NCBI RefSeq assembly: GCF_008831285.2 | Contig: NC_045141.1 | Span: forward strand, 13,068,106 to 13,132,105 | From: Nymphaea colorata | Lineage: Eukaryota > Streptophyta > Magnoliopsida > Nymphaeales > Nymphaeaceae | Reading direction: 5' to 3' | Length of the DNA: 64,000 bases | The notes under the pieces: generated by a model | Seen by the model: the letters and a program-made list of their open reading frames with translations, nothing else | What the model was told of the DNA's origin: nothing | The model's database searches: none | Shown: positions 48,269-63,169 of the stretch, in pieces | Numbering within the stretch: the stretch's first letter is position 1 | How the letters are laid out: each line of letters opens with the position of its first letter | Translations under genes and position numbers: made by a program

Positions 48269-48360
48269 CTTTCCTCAAGCATTTGGTTAGATATCCAATT
48301 CAAATCTTTAAGTTCGTCTATGAATCTGGTATAAACTTCTGATACATAATTAGATTTGAT
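47728..48360 (+). repeat. Composite: GGATTTGAAT repeat with nested (TA)n-associated element
   Basis: Starts GGGATGTCAATAGATTGG, like the copies at 15371 and 19371. At about 47970 it changes to the (TA)n-associated repeat (GAGTCACCCAACCC...), which ends in (TA)n at 48220-48267. After that, ATATCCAATTCAAATC-type sequence of the first family resumes at about 48289-48360. This is best read as one repeat inserted into another. Confidence 0.45.
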
Positions 48361-48788
48361 TTGTGTTTTTTTTTTTATTTTAAATCAGATCCAACTAAGG
48401 AAAAAAAAAATCACCAAATCAGCGGCACTGCGGTCCACGGTGTTCCGGCATTATTAATGCTGCTTGACCCCCACATTTCCTTTCCTTTCTTTTTCCTCTT
48501 CTTCTTCCTTTTTTTCAAGTTTGGTCCAAACCAGTTGGATCGCCCAAATGTCGGTTTCAATTCCGTTCCGATCCGTTGCATTTCTTTGCAAATGTATTTT
48601 GAAATTCCCCAACGATCGAATACGACCATATATAACTAAGTTAGTCCGGACGGGGTCCGATTCATTTACATAGATTCTGGGGTCCCGCCAAAGATTGTAT
48701 AGGTGAATGCTTTAAAGGTAGACGCGGTTTGTGTTTGGTCTGTACGCAGGGAGCATCAGTCGGTGAGTTGCCCCACTTTCAGTTATAG

Positions 48789-50906
<2,118 letters not shown>

Positions 50907-51302
50907 TGTTAGAAATCTTTAAGAACTTATAAAAGGATTATAAAAGGGTTAGTAAAGTGATTAGTTGTTATAGTTTCTAGTTTTTTCTTGACTGTAACTA
51001 AAGCTGCTAAGAGGAGAGTCAAGATCCATCCAACAAGAGGCCTGAACCCGACATGAAAGTGGATTGGATCACTACAGTGGTATCATAGTACGGTTCAACA
51101 CTCAACTTAAGTCCCACATGCACATATGTGTGTGTAATGAAAATTATGAAAGATCTTTAAGAACTTATAAAGAGGATTATTAAAGTGATTAATTGTTTGG
51201 TTTCTAAATTTTTTGAAGCTGAAACCAAAGTTGTTAGGGGTTGGGTTGTGATCCATTCATTAGGGACCCAAACTCGATGTGAAGGTGAATTGGGTTGTTA
51301 CA
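50907..51302 (+). mobile_element. Candidate TRIM (miniature LTR retrotransposon)
   Basis: A ~170-bp repeat at 50907-51076 (TGTTAGAAATC...ACTACA) recurs at 51147-51302 (TGAAAGATC...GTTACA) at an offset of about 238 bp. TGGTATCATAG, close to the initiator tRNA-Met primer site, lies one base after the first copy. The internal part is only ~70 bp. TG...CA ends, a primer site and a tiny non-coding core fit the TRIM class. No target duplication is seen. A mutated primer-like GCGTCATC also follows the second copy, suggesting a tandem arrangement. Confidence 0.55.
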
Positions 51303-52140
51303 GCGTCATCCCCTTTAATTTGTAGCTCTCATTCAGATGGTGCAGTATTCCTCTTGCTCAAGGAAAACTGAATAATGCCCTTGTTTCTCAACATGAAAGT
51401 TATGTCTGGGATCTATAAAAAATGACACTACGTTTGCAACCACTAAATAAGACAACTGCTTCGAGCGAGAATTATTGCAACTCAACAAAGGTTAGTGCCC
51501 AACAAGATGCGAGGCCCCCAACAAAGGTGCATCATCTTTGAAAACTGAAGATATAAAACCATTAGTCGAATTGCATCAATGAAAAAAGCTATTGAATGCG
51601 CTTAAGAACAAGCCGATGCAAAGGAAATTCAGGTACAATTTGTGAGGCTTTTAGACAGAATTGGTCAAGTTTTTGTGCGCCAATATGATTAATGACTAAA
51701 ATACCCTTAGTTCACGTTGGCAAATGAAACTTTTTGTATGTAAAGAAAAAGAATTGAAAATGAAAAAACTAAAAAGACCATAAAAGACTTTTTTTTTTAA
51801 TAAATTACCAAAATATCCTTCTCTCCTTTACCGCCGGTACGTAACTTTCTCTCGAGCCAGAAGGGGGGGTGCATTTTACGCTTCTCCCCAATTCCATATC
51901 ACCGAGGCTTTCTTAAATAAAATGCCTCCGAAAGCAGGCTTATGGCACCTGGTAAACAGACAACGCACCAGTTGTTGATAGGAGAATGCGCACTTTGATC
52001 GAGCACTGATGAACTAAATTGAAGCACTCGATCAGTCTGTAAGCAAAGAAGTTACATAGTTGCATCAAAATCTACCAGATAAATCATTTTTTGTTCAAAG
52101 GGTGTCACCCCAGGGCATAGAAAACAGTTCATACCTTGTG
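51303..52140. other. Gene-free spacer
   Basis: No recognisable domain. A GACTAAAATACCCTTAG segment at about 51694 recurs, slightly changed, at about 52917 inside the following element. Confidence 0.45.
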
Positions 52141-53040
52141 GGCAAGGGCGGAACTAGAAATTTTTCATGAAGGGGGCCAAATCAAAGTTTCTTAATTTTG
52201 ATTAAAACCAAAATATCATTTTGGGTGAGGGCTTCGGCTCCCTGCTCATCGTGCTCACCCTCCACAATCATTTTGTATCCAAAAAATTAGGTTACTGATC
52301 CTGTTAATGAATTCACTTAGAATTGGTGAGGTTGGAGTTAAACGTGCATGTTACCCATGAGCCCTTGTCACGGAAACAACGACTGCAGTATTCGGAAATA
52401 TCAATGCCTGTACTATCCATAAGAAAAGTGAGAAATAACGTGAAAATAAATCAGTTTCGGTATGTTGCCTCCACAAAAGCGAGAGACAACCCGTTCAACT
52501 TCTACATACGGGAAAGAGAGATATAAGAAAACTTATTGGGAAATTATCATTTCTGGGACTAACTTTTGCTTATACTTTTTAAAGGAAACAGCATGTTTTG
52601 CAATTTTCTTTAGGAGAGTTATACTTTCCATTAAAACCGGTAAGTTAAGAAAGAAGGAAGGTGGGGGGCCGTTTTAGGAATTTTTTTATAAAGGCATGTA
52701 CGTCTTTTAAAAGTCTTTTGTTTTTTTACTTAGGGGGTATTTTAGTCATTATAACCTCTGTGCATGCAACTGGCTTCGCAAAATATATATATATAAGAAA
52801 GGAACAGTTTGAGGCCATAATTTGCTGCCTTTCCATGTTGTTATCCCTTTGATCATTCCCTCATTGGAGCCCATGTTCGTTATATATTATGCGTCACTCC
52901 AATGCCTTAGTGTAAAATGACCAAAATACCCTTAGTTTTTGAAAGATTTGATTGGCTGTACATACATGTGCCCTTAAAAAGACTGATTGAGGTTATTGAA
53001 ATAATGCTCATTCAGCCAAAATTTCTAGCTCTGCCAGTGC
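52141..53040. mobile_element. 0.9-kb element with imperfect terminal inverted repeats
   Basis: The left end reads GGCGGAACTAGAAATTTTT. The right end, read inversely, is GGCAGAGCTAGAAATTTTGG. These ~25-bp imperfect inverted repeats enclose 900 bp with no transposase. Related single ends occur near 5861 and 49251. Probably a non-autonomous DNA transposon; the superfamily is not determined and no target duplication was verified. Confidence 0.5.
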
Positions 53041-56000
53041 TTTGACCCTATCGAGCCAGGTGGGCTCATACCTGGTAGGTCACCCTCTAGGTTTGCTTCA
53101 ACGACACCGCAGTAGCCTTGTAAACCTAACTAAAGCACTTTAACAACATTGTCCTTTTCTTCTTGACCACCATCCTTTTAGTACAAAAAAGGGATTGCCC
53201 TCCAAAATTTGGGCGAGTCTCGACATAATTTTGTTACTTGTACTCTTTCATATCTGAAAAAGAAACGAAAAAGGTAGAAAGTTAGAACCACCAACTCCAC
53301 CAAAAACAGATAACTGGTGGCCAACTTATGTTAGGCACAGTCAGTCTGCAGACTGCTATGGGGCTTCCACATTTGGGATCTTAATTAGGCTTTTATATCA
53401 TTGACAAAGCATTGATTAAGAAACAACATCTACCTCACTGGGATCATTAGGACCGGTTCAGTTTTGAGATATTGGCGTGGAACAACACACTCTTACATAC
53501 ATGAAGTTAAATGACATAAATTACAATTCAAATGCACAACGACAACGGCCCAAATGATGAAAAATCTTTTAAGATTTAGAACTAGTTCCAAAATCCAAAA
53601 GAAACTGCTATTTATAGGTGAAGGGGATAGACCTACCACCCGGCTGAAGGCCGAAGCCCTTCTACCCAACCCTTTGTTCTTATAAAATATAGGATCTACT
53701 CTCATAATGTTCTTCCATTTGCAGTAGATTTGCAGAGTTGATGCCTCATAATTTAAAACAGAAAATCATGGTTCCCCCATCCTGCACAACTTAAACTTCC
53801 AAATGGTTTTATGAAAGTTGAAAGATTTAAAATTTTGAAAAAGATGTGTAAAAAGAAGGGAAAAGGGGAAGGAAGCTGAGAAAGACAAGGTTGTACTCAG
53901 TTTCTCCTTTAATGGAATATAGCCATGTGAGGAGGGGTCCTCCCAACGCATGGTGGGACTGCAGATGGAGAAAGGAAACGACTCGACTGCTGCTGGAGTT
54001 GAAGAGCATAAGTGCTGGGTCTCACTTACAAAGGCTGCCAAATCCTAGCATTATTTGGTTTTAATCCCATTGATGGGGACCCGCATTTGAATGATTAATA
54101 CACTTAGACATGCATCATTGATCCAAGATGCTGCTGCAGCAGAAGGCTTATCTTTCAGGAATCTCATCCGAAAGCATGTAAAAGAGAAAGAAACCAAGAA
54201 ATATTGATGATGACCTCGAAAGCCAGCCAGCCGGCCGGCCGGCCAGCTGCTCTGCCAAGCACCGGTGTCACTTAGTAGACGCAGGTGGCTTTCCAGCCAC
54301 CGCCGCCCCAACCGCCCAAGACTAATTATGACAGCAACAACAAGAAGAAAAAGAAGCAGAAGAAGAATTCTCTTTTTCCTTTTTCTTTGGTCTATGTCTT
54401 TTGAAAAAGCGGAGAGGCATACATGGTGCCCAGATGCAACAGTGGGAGCAATGAGAACGCCCGGTTCCAGAGACTGGCCGCTATCTCTGTGGGTAGTTTT
54501 TCATGAGCTCTCTCATTTTTGTTCTACCTTCATTTACTTTGATTTAATGGAACTTTTATTCTGAGCAATGGGAAGTCACAAAAACTTTCACATTAAATTT
54601 TCACTTATTCAGGTTAAACTTTAATGTTTCCCTAAAATTTTTATTTTTTTTTTAACGAGGCACTAAATACATAATGACTCAATCTAGTGGAACTGCCCTA
54701 TATAACTGGATCTAAGTTCACTCATATCTAACATGTAAATTTAAGGTTTTGTAGGATATACAACCTCATGTATTTCTGCCTCTAGTTACTATGAAACTTC
54801 CGTGATCGATCGAAAACTCTCGATACTAAAATTCCATTTGTTTGTAGAGCTATGTTATTGACCGAAAACAGAAGCCTAAATCTATTTCCTTTAATGAATC
54901 GAACGGCCCTTTGACCTTCGTTTGATTGCAACGGCCGGCATAGATCTCATGAAACTCGCCACTCTGACTACGAAAAAACTTTCCACTGATTTGAACTAAA
55001 TTTCAGCTCTACAGTAAAGTTCCATGTATTCAAGACCAGAAGGATTCTATCCGGAAATTAAGGGGAAAAAGTTGAGTAAATCCAGGATGTCAATTGGTTT
55101 TCTTTTTTTGAATGTTTTGCAGTTTAGCGAATGTTCGTCATTTTTTATTTAAGTTGGCCGGTGGGTCGGTATCTGCCCTTCTGATGGTTTCGTTATTCTT
55201 TAACGCATTGATTTTGATTTTGACGTGACTTTAATGCATGGTTGTTTGATCTGTTGGTTCTCACATGAATAAACACATTAAATCAAGGGCGCACAGCTAG
55301 AGAGGCACCAGAGAAACATTGTTCAGTTTTTCACTTTCCTTTTGTTGCTTTGTACTGAGTGCATGACTTTTTACAGATGAATCTTTTCAGCGTCACTTTC
55401 TCCATCTTTCTGCGGATACTGTTGCGGATCATGCGATCTTCTGTTCTTGTTTGTGTTATTTTTTAATCTGTTAGTGCGCGGACTACCATACTGCCCCATG
55501 ATTTCCTCCACCATTATGTGTTACAGTGACCTGGTGAAGTCAGACGACCTAACTATATAAAACGCTTTGAAAAAGCTCACCTTTTATTTATTCTTTATTT
55601 CTTTTTGGTTTTTACGGATCCGTTTGATGGGCAGTATATTTCCTGTAGAACTGGAAATAAAATTTAAATTTTAAAAACTTTTCTGGCCCATCAATCTTGG
55701 GATGAAAAAAGTAACCATTATGTTAGTTTTCAGAAATTTCTTTTTCAAAGGGTGGAAAAAAATTTTTAAGATAGAAAAAGTAACCTTAGGCTCTCAAAAC
55801 ATTTCTTAATCCAACGATTCTCTTTTTTCATCTTTTATTCTTTTCAAACTGAAAAATTTATTTCATGGAACATCCAGCAAACACAAATGGGTTTTGAAAA
55901 TCTTGATTTTGTTTCCATTTCTTAAATTCCTAAAAAAAGTTTCTGGAAACTTCTTTCAAACTCCATATTTCCAATTTCCTTAAACAAAACTTTCTACTTA

Positions 56001-56529
56001 TGAGTCGCCTTTAGCCACAGTCCCATAAATGTGGTCTGGTGTTTTTTTAAAAAAGCTTCTTGATACAGGCTTGTGTTTTATTTTAAAAACTACCCAAACA
56101 AGGTTCGGGCAAGGCCGGTATGATTTTAGAACATTTGGAACTTCGTGGTGTCCCAAAGTAATGTACTTTAAATGCTTAACTGGGATTTTTTTTTTTTTGA
56201 GATTTCTGTATACAAGTCTGTCTTTTTGCAATAAATTTTAAATTGGAGCCGCGTCCTTGTTATTTTCTTGATATGTGCCTTCTTTTTCGCTGATGTGTCC
56301 CACAGAATGTCGCTGAAGTGAAATGACGACTTATTGGAATTTGGAACATGTGAAATCATTGACCCCTTCAGTTCAAAAGTTTTTTCCTTCGTTCCTTTTC
56401 AAGTGAGAAAGAACATTGCCCTCGTTTCATTTACAATAGAGATGAAGATGGAAGACAGAAGAAAGCGAGGAGAGAGAACACACGTGATGAATAAAGTTAA
56501 AACTGAAGCAAAGGAAAGAAAAGATTAGC
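53041..56529. other. Long gene-free interval
   Basis: A GGCC-rich palindromic patch lies at about 54228-54246 (CCGGCCGGCCGG). Segment 53600-53660 resembles 6540-6585. Frames at 53766-54564 are domain-free. The 55600-56200 part is A/T-rich. No gene recognised. Confidence 0.45.
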
Positions 56530-56770
56530 CATTGTTTTTTGCTCGAGCCGAGTCGAGCATAAATAATTAGAGTTCATTGAACTCTATTGCGGAAAAAACG
56601 AGTCGAGATGTGAGTGCTCGTTTAGTCGTTTACTAAAACAGCCAGCAAACTCGTTTTAGAGTAGAGTTTTAGCGAGTCGAGTCGAGCTCGAGTTGCTTGT
56701 TTTATTGTTCACCCCACTTATTTAGATCGAGTTGCTTGTTTTATTGTTCACCGCACTTATTTAGACTAAG
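56530..56770. repeat. GAGTCGAGC-rich repeat with 39-bp tandem end
   Basis: A GAGTCGAGCTCGAG-rich segment related in style to the GGGGTGAACA elements. It ends with a 39-bp unit (GAGTTGCTTGTTTTATTG...) at 56690 repeated at 56729, each containing TTGTTCACC, the element-end motif. Confidence 0.6.
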
Positions 56771-57166
56771 CAGTGCAATGTTTTAGTAGACAAATATATC
56801 ACAAGTCCATCTAAGCCCCGAAACAATCATAGACCCCAAGGATAATGGAGGTAGGCTTCCGTTCGGTCCTTCTTCAGATGACTTCCTCTTACCTAAAGAT
56901 GCAATAGTAAACTTAGGCTCTTATTTGATATTTTTTCATACTACTAAGTCTGGATGAGGAAAAACATATTTGAAATCTGAAAAGAAATTTGAAAATATAC
57001 ACTAAACAGTTCACTATCTGAAATTTGAAAATATACACCAAATGGTTCACGAGCATATCTGAAATTTGAAAGAGAAATTTGGAAATATATGCCAAGTAAT
57101 TCATTTGCATTAGCATGTTAGTAAGGCTTACCAGCATCAGACGGGTGGTGATATCAGAGAAAAATA

Positions 57167-57207
<41 letters not shown>

Positions 57208-59780
57208 TGGCCAGTGTTATCATCCCCATATCATATTGCCTCGCCGGCAGTCCGATTATGTGACGGGCATGGGCTTATGCGGTCAAGAGGCACTGATTCC
57301 AATGACATCAATGCATGGAAACATTGGGAATGCATGGAATCATTGAAGCCCATGATGTAACTAAAGATAGAGCTGCCGATGGAAATAGTTGATGACCAGT
57401 TAAAGAATATGAAAGAGTAAAAGAAAATGTAAAACATAATTTAAAATAAAAAAAATCTTAAAATATTTGAAAGAACTACTCAAAGCTAACATGTGGCATC
57501 TTTGAATTGGAGAATGAGTTCTCTAAGTCACACTGTGTACACAATGAGGGAATGTGGGGGTAAATCCTACTAGCAATATGCATATTAACTTCAATACTTT
57601 AAAAAAATTATAAAGTGTTCATAATTTCATACCCATAGCATCCAAGATAATGATAGGGTGGTATGAGATAACGGTAAAGGTATAACATAATGATAAAAGC
57701 ATGAGATAACATTATGAGTATAAGAAAATGATAGATGTATGAGACAATGACATAAACAAGACAAAAAAAACAAAGACGCTTATTTGTTACTGAGAGATGT
57801 ATGCTGGTCATAACAATATGCATAGACGATCTAAAATAATCATTCAGTCTGAGTTTTATCAAATCCCAAAACTTTATTATTTTTGTGTTCTTATAAGAAG
57901 TTCTTGTTTTCTATTATTTGGGAGCATTCTTTGTTATTACTATATTGGTGCACGAAAATTACATACTTGGCAGCGCATACCACTTCGCTTGAATTGGCCG
58001 TGGGATCCGCTCCATTTGCAACTTCTTTGATACTTTGAACCCACCGAGTTGGGCCGATTCTGAATCCCATTCTCTTTCTTTTAGATGATGTTATAGAGAA
58101 ACTACACACACTCTGGCTCTCAGCTGCATGCAAACCACATGCATATTAGCGGATTAAACCCAAAAAAAAAAAAAGATTAAGAAGCATTAAGCAAAGCAGA
58201 GGCGTACATATGCAAATAAATAAAATGTGTCAGAGAGTGTGGGCAACTGCCTACACATCATCACATGTGGCTTCGCCCACGTCTATCTCTATCTTCATGA
58301 GGCATAAGCATTGGATGTTGTCTTCCTTAGATACCGATGCACCCGATAGACCACCATCGCCGTTCAACAGTTTCCTAAGTGTTCATCCACATTTAATTAA
58401 TTTGGCCTCCAAAACTTAAATTAATTTAAGCTTAAGAACATTTATGTGTGGCTGACAAGATGCGAGACACAGATAATAACACCTTTCCGCCTTGGATGTC
58501 CTAAATTAACTACTCTAATCAAGAGCATCGATTAGCTTAGGTTACAAGTATCGTTCATACTTCTGGTAGTTTAGTCGTCGTGTACTATTATAATACCAAC
58601 AATTGAGTTCTATCATTGAAAGCAAAGATTACTGTGTCATCAAGCAAGACGCGTCTCTTCATAGATCAAACCATGGTTACCAAAACTACTAATTTGAACA
58701 GCCACATGCATTAGAGTGCTATCATGCATGAGAATACTAACATTAATACTCTCAGAAAAGTGATAGTATGTATGACAGCCATGGTTGGCAAACTCGCCCA
58801 TGCAGTCATGCGCGAGTCTGTCAGGATCATCCTTTTACTGGGTCAGTACAAGTTAGGGCCTAGCGAGTCCGCTAGTACCACCAACTACTTATATGCTTTT
58901 ATTTGTCATGTGTTGCTGAATACTGAAGTTCATTATTTTTTTGAGTTATAAGATATCACAAACTTTATTAAATGTATATAGCTACTTTTATTTATTATAT
59001 GTTATTCAGTTTGAGCTGATGAAAAAAAAAACAAAGATGAAATCCCGGCAGACTTTCTTTCTTTATCTGTTTATAGAAAAAATGTGCTATAAAAATTATG
59101 ATCTGACCCAGTGATCCCTGTCCGAGGGAGTTCACGAGTTTTCCATTGGCTGTTTAAACTCTTGAAACTAGAGAATACGCTTTCCATGATTTTCACAAAC
59201 ATAGGATCAGAAATTGAACACTTTCTTCTCCGATCAAAGAGAGTGCAGAAGTACTACTCAATAAAGCAAATTTAACTCGGTGAACTAGTAATGCTAAAAC
59301 AGGAAATGCACAGTTTGGCATGAGTTAGTTCTTCCTCATACGTTGGACAACACAAAAGGTCTCTTAGTTTTTTCTGTTAGAGTTGTTGCAACCTGGTGCT
59401 CATTCATGGTTTCACCACTCAAAAGGGCCGAAACCAAAAAAAAAAAAAACAATACAACACAAATCAAACAAGGGTGAAGGCACGGCCAAAGACCTGTCTT
59501 TTTCTTCAAGTTTCCATTGGCCCAAAATTTCAGCAAACAACCTGACCACCATACATGGAAACTTGTAGTGGCCATTGAATCACTGGGGAATAGCGGAAGG
59601 GGAACTCCAGGGTCCCGAAGATAGTGCATGTCCCACAGTATAAGGAACACCATTTGACAATGGCGATGATGTTTGTCAGCCTGTCTTAGCAAGGGTTTCA
59701 GACAAGCGAGTTTTTTTGGGAAGAACCCTCAACCGATGTCAAACCTGCAACTTCAACCTCCTGCTATACCTACAGAACAT
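56771..59780. other. Gene-free interval before element 4
   Basis: Contains loosely repeated GAAATTTGAAAATATA words at about 56960-57100, the (TTA)n run, and otherwise anonymous AT-rich sequence. A segment near 58780-58880 has GAGTCxGCxAGT words of the type seen in other small repeats. No gene or RNA gene recognised. Confidence 0.45.
57169..57205 (+). repeat. (TTA)n microsatellite
   Basis: About 12 uninterrupted TTA/ATT units. Confidence 0.95.
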
Positions 59781-59789
59781 GGTGAACCG

Positions 59790-60318
59790 CACTCTATCAA
59801 CACCCCTCAAGTCCCACCCAAAAGGCTGTAAAGAACTATGTAGTGGAAAAAACAGAGTAGCAAGAGTTTAAAGAGATAGAGAGAGACACAAGATTAGAAG
59901 GGGAAACGAACTTCATTAAACTGCTCTGGTGTGTGTTACATGCTTTTGCTGAATTACATTCATGTCTTTATAAAGACAGGGGATGAATAGGAGATAAGGA
60001 TAAATGTTGAGCCATGAGAGATTCTCGAGATGGCATCACATCCTAACAAGAGAACCATTTGGAGAAACATGAGATGGCAACTTTATCTTTAGCGAGAGAA
60101 ACTCGAGATGACATTCCATCTCATTAATCTATCCTATTTTCTTTCAACTAGATGGCATCACATCCTAACAAGAGAACCATTTGGAGAAACATGAGATGGC
60201 AACTTTATCTTTAGCGAGAGAAACTCGAGATGACATTCCATCTCATTAATCTATCCTATTTTCTTTCAACTGTAAGAGATTTACCATGTGTTCCTCCTCC
60301 TTCCATGATAAGAGAACA
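59790..60318 (-). repeat. 3' LTR of copia element 4 (outer end approximate)
   Basis: Begins TG at 60318 directly after the purine tract. It contains a 122-bp tandem duplication. The outer end could not be fixed, because the second LTR is outside the window. Confidence 0.6.
60029..60272 (-). repeat. 122-bp tandem duplication inside the LTR
   Basis: The unit at 60029-60150 (GATGGCATCACATCC... to TTTCTTTCAACT) is repeated at 60151-60272 with essentially no differences by eye, so the duplication is recent. It is in the U3-side half of the LTR. Confidence 0.95.
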
Positions 60319-60327
60319 ATTTCCCCT

Positions 60328-61812
60328 TCAAGTTGGTCCACAGATATTTATGTGTCCCAACTTGTGAATTATAGTTTGGTGTTTTTTCTTTGCCAAACTT
60401 TTGGTAAATATGTCAGCCAATTGCTTGTTGCTTTTGACATGAAGTGTTTGAATGGTGTTATCTTGGATCTTCTCCTGTATGAAATGACAATCGACTTCTA
60501 TATGCTTGGTTTGCTCAAGAAACACCAGATTAGCTCCTATGTAGATAGCGGCCATGTTGTCACACATCAAGTTCATGGGTCCATTAGTTTCAATATTCAT
60601 ATCCTTTAGTAAGGCTTTAATCTATATCAGTTGTTCACATGTCCATGCTGCCATGACTCTGTATTCAGCTTCTGCACTTGACCTGATAACCACTGATTGT
60701 TTTTTACTCTTTCATGTGACAAGTTTACCTCCAACAAGGGTGCAGTATCCAGAGGTTGATCACTTATCATTTGGGTCGCCTGCCCAATCAGCTTCACAAT
60801 ATCCAATGACATCTAATGTCTGACCTCACTTCATTAAAACTCCTTTCCCGGGAGTTTCTTTAAGATGCCGAAGGATTCTACGAGCAGCATCGACGTGTGA
60901 AGACCTGGGCTTGTGTATGAATTGGCTTATAAGATTGACAATATACATGATGTCTGGTCTAGTGACAATAAGATAAATAAGTTTTCCAACCAATTTTTGA
61001 AAACTTTGGACATTCTCGACAAGGTCGCCCTCATCAATTTTCAATTTGCAATTCATTTCAAGAGGTGTGTTGGCAGCTTTTGCTCCAATGTTACTTGTTT
61101 TCTTAAGTAGATCTAGAGTATATTTTCTCTAACATACAAAAATTCCTTTATCTAAGTGCACAACTTCAATCCCTAAAAAGTATCACAAGACTCCTAAATC
61201 CTTGATCTCAAACTGTTTGTTAAGAAATGTCTTCACGCGAAGCATAAAAATGTCATCATCACCTGTCAATATAATGTCATCAACATATACGAGTAGGATG
61301 GTAATTTTAGATTCATGAATACAAGTAAACATGGTTTAATCTGCCGAACTTCGTTTAAAACCACATTGAACAAGAGCATCACTAAGGTGAACAAACCATG
61401 CTCGAAGAGATTGTTTGAGACCATAAAAAGCTTTTTTCAGTTTGCATGCATAGTCACTCTTACTGCTTACACTCAGAGGAATTTCCATACACACTTCCTC
61501 AATAAACTCTCCATTAAGGAAGACATTTTTTATATATAGTTGCATCAAGTTCCAGTTTTTATTTGCTGCAATTGACAACAAAGTTCTAACAATATTCATT
61601 TTAGCAACTGGAGCAAATGTTTTCGAGTAATCAATTCCTTCAGTTTGAGTGAACCATTTTGAAACGAGTCGCGCCTTGAACCGCTCAATAGTTCCTTCAC
61701 TTTTGTATTTAATTTTGTATATCCACTTGCAGCCAACTAATTTCTTTCCCTCGGGAAGAGGCACCAAATCCCAAGTCTGATTTTTCTCTAGAGCATTCAG
61801 TTCTTCTTTCAT
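60328..61812 (-). pseudogene. Copia reverse transcriptase and RNase H of element 4
   Basis: From 61812 downward: GCKWIYKIKYKSEGTIERFK, then GIDYSKTFAPVAKM, KKAFYGLKQS and, after a frame break, LLVYVDDIILTGDD (about 61290), so the YVDD motif is intact. The TRPDIMYIVNLISQF and ARRILRHLK blocks at 60826-61056 and an RNase H AEAEY motif near 60660 follow. The RNase H end with KHIEVDCHFIQEKI lies at 60328-60600. Three or more breaks make it non-functional. Confidence 0.9.
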
Positions 61813-62422
61813 AGCTTCCTTTCACTGAACATGTTTGATGTTTGATGGCTTCTTCAAAGTTTTTTGGTTTGGTGTGAAAATAAGTATTGAGGACATAGTA
61901 CCTATAAGTTGGTGATAGATGTTCAAGAGTTAGATATTGGTCAATGAAATGGATTCAGTCTGTAGAAAGGTAAGTGTAGTAATCACTGAGTTTTGTAGGT
62001 GGTCTTGTAAGGCGGGATGATCAACGCACATGTTGGTCTTCTAGGAGTATGTCTTGCAGTAAAGAGGTTAGTAATAGGTTGAGGAGCTTCAATAAGTGAG
62101 TTGGAAGTACTATCATGAGTGGTAGGTATTTTTGGTTCGAGGAAAGGGTCTATAATAGGTTGAACAAGTTCATTAGTAAATTTTGAGAATTCATGGAGCT
62201 ATTATTGGTTTTCTTCCCCTGATTTTATGTATCAAGGAATGGTTCCTGCTCAAAAAATTTAACATCACGGGAGACAAAAAATTTTCTAGTCATAGGATCA
62301 TAGCATTTGTAGCCTCTCTATTTTGCTAGAATATAAAAAAAAAATGCATTTAACAACACGTTTCTCAAATTTGTTTCCAAGATGGTCTTGAATATGAACA
62401 TAACATTTGCAACCAAACACTT

Positions 62423-63128
62423 TTAGATGTTGAACAAAGTACTTTCTATCAAGAAGAAGTTGAATAGGATTTCATAGTTTATACTAGAATTTGGAATTCT
62501 GTTAGACAAGTAACATACAGTGGTAATAGCATCAGACCTGAAATAAGCAAGAAGATTCATATGCATCGTAAGAGCACGAGCAATATTAAGTAATTGACGT
62601 TTTTTTCTTTCAGCTATGCCATTTTGTTGAGGCATCCCTGAGCAGGTGTACTGAGGTTCAATGTCATTCTTTGCCAGGAATGACTTTAGAGTGTCATTTA
62701 CATACTCCCCACCATTCATGCTATAATATTCTTCAAATACCTTAGGAACCTACTTTTATTCTGAAGAAAGTATATCTATGTCATTTTAGATTTATCATCA
62801 ATGAAAAAAACATAATACTTGAATTCTAAATAAGAGACTTAAGGAGCAGGTCCCCAAACATCAGGAAAAAAAAAAATTAGAGGCACCTTTAACTAGAAGT
62901 GTGGAATGGTAACCTTGTAGATTTTGCAAATTCACAAGCATCACAAGCCCAATTTTCAGTGACAAGCTTGGGGACAAACCGTTGCAAACTGCTATCTGAT
63001 ATGTGTCCAAGACTGGCGTGCCACTTCTTGTAGTTTGACTCGTTTAAATTTTTTCTGCTAGTGAGAAGACTAACGTCGCATGAATCTATGACATAGAGAC
63101 CACCATGTTCTCGACCTCTACCAATCAC
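62423..63128 (-). pseudogene. Copia pre-integrase and integrase of element 4
   Basis: The pre-integrase zinc-finger region reads WHASLGHISDSSLQRF and CDACEFAKSTRLPF at 62889-63128. The integrase core shows CSGMPQQNGIAERKKRQLL and the catalytic-Glu-side MNGGEYVND at 62423-62719. The first part of the integrase core is broken between them. Confidence 0.87.
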
Positions 63129-63169
63129 TTTCTTTGTGCCTGTTCCTAAAAAATTACCTCCTTTGACGA

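Noticed and set aside
51694-52940. Two AAAATACCCTTAG segments as a target duplication of the 52141 element
   Set aside because: They lie at unequal distances from the inverted ends and one is inside the element.
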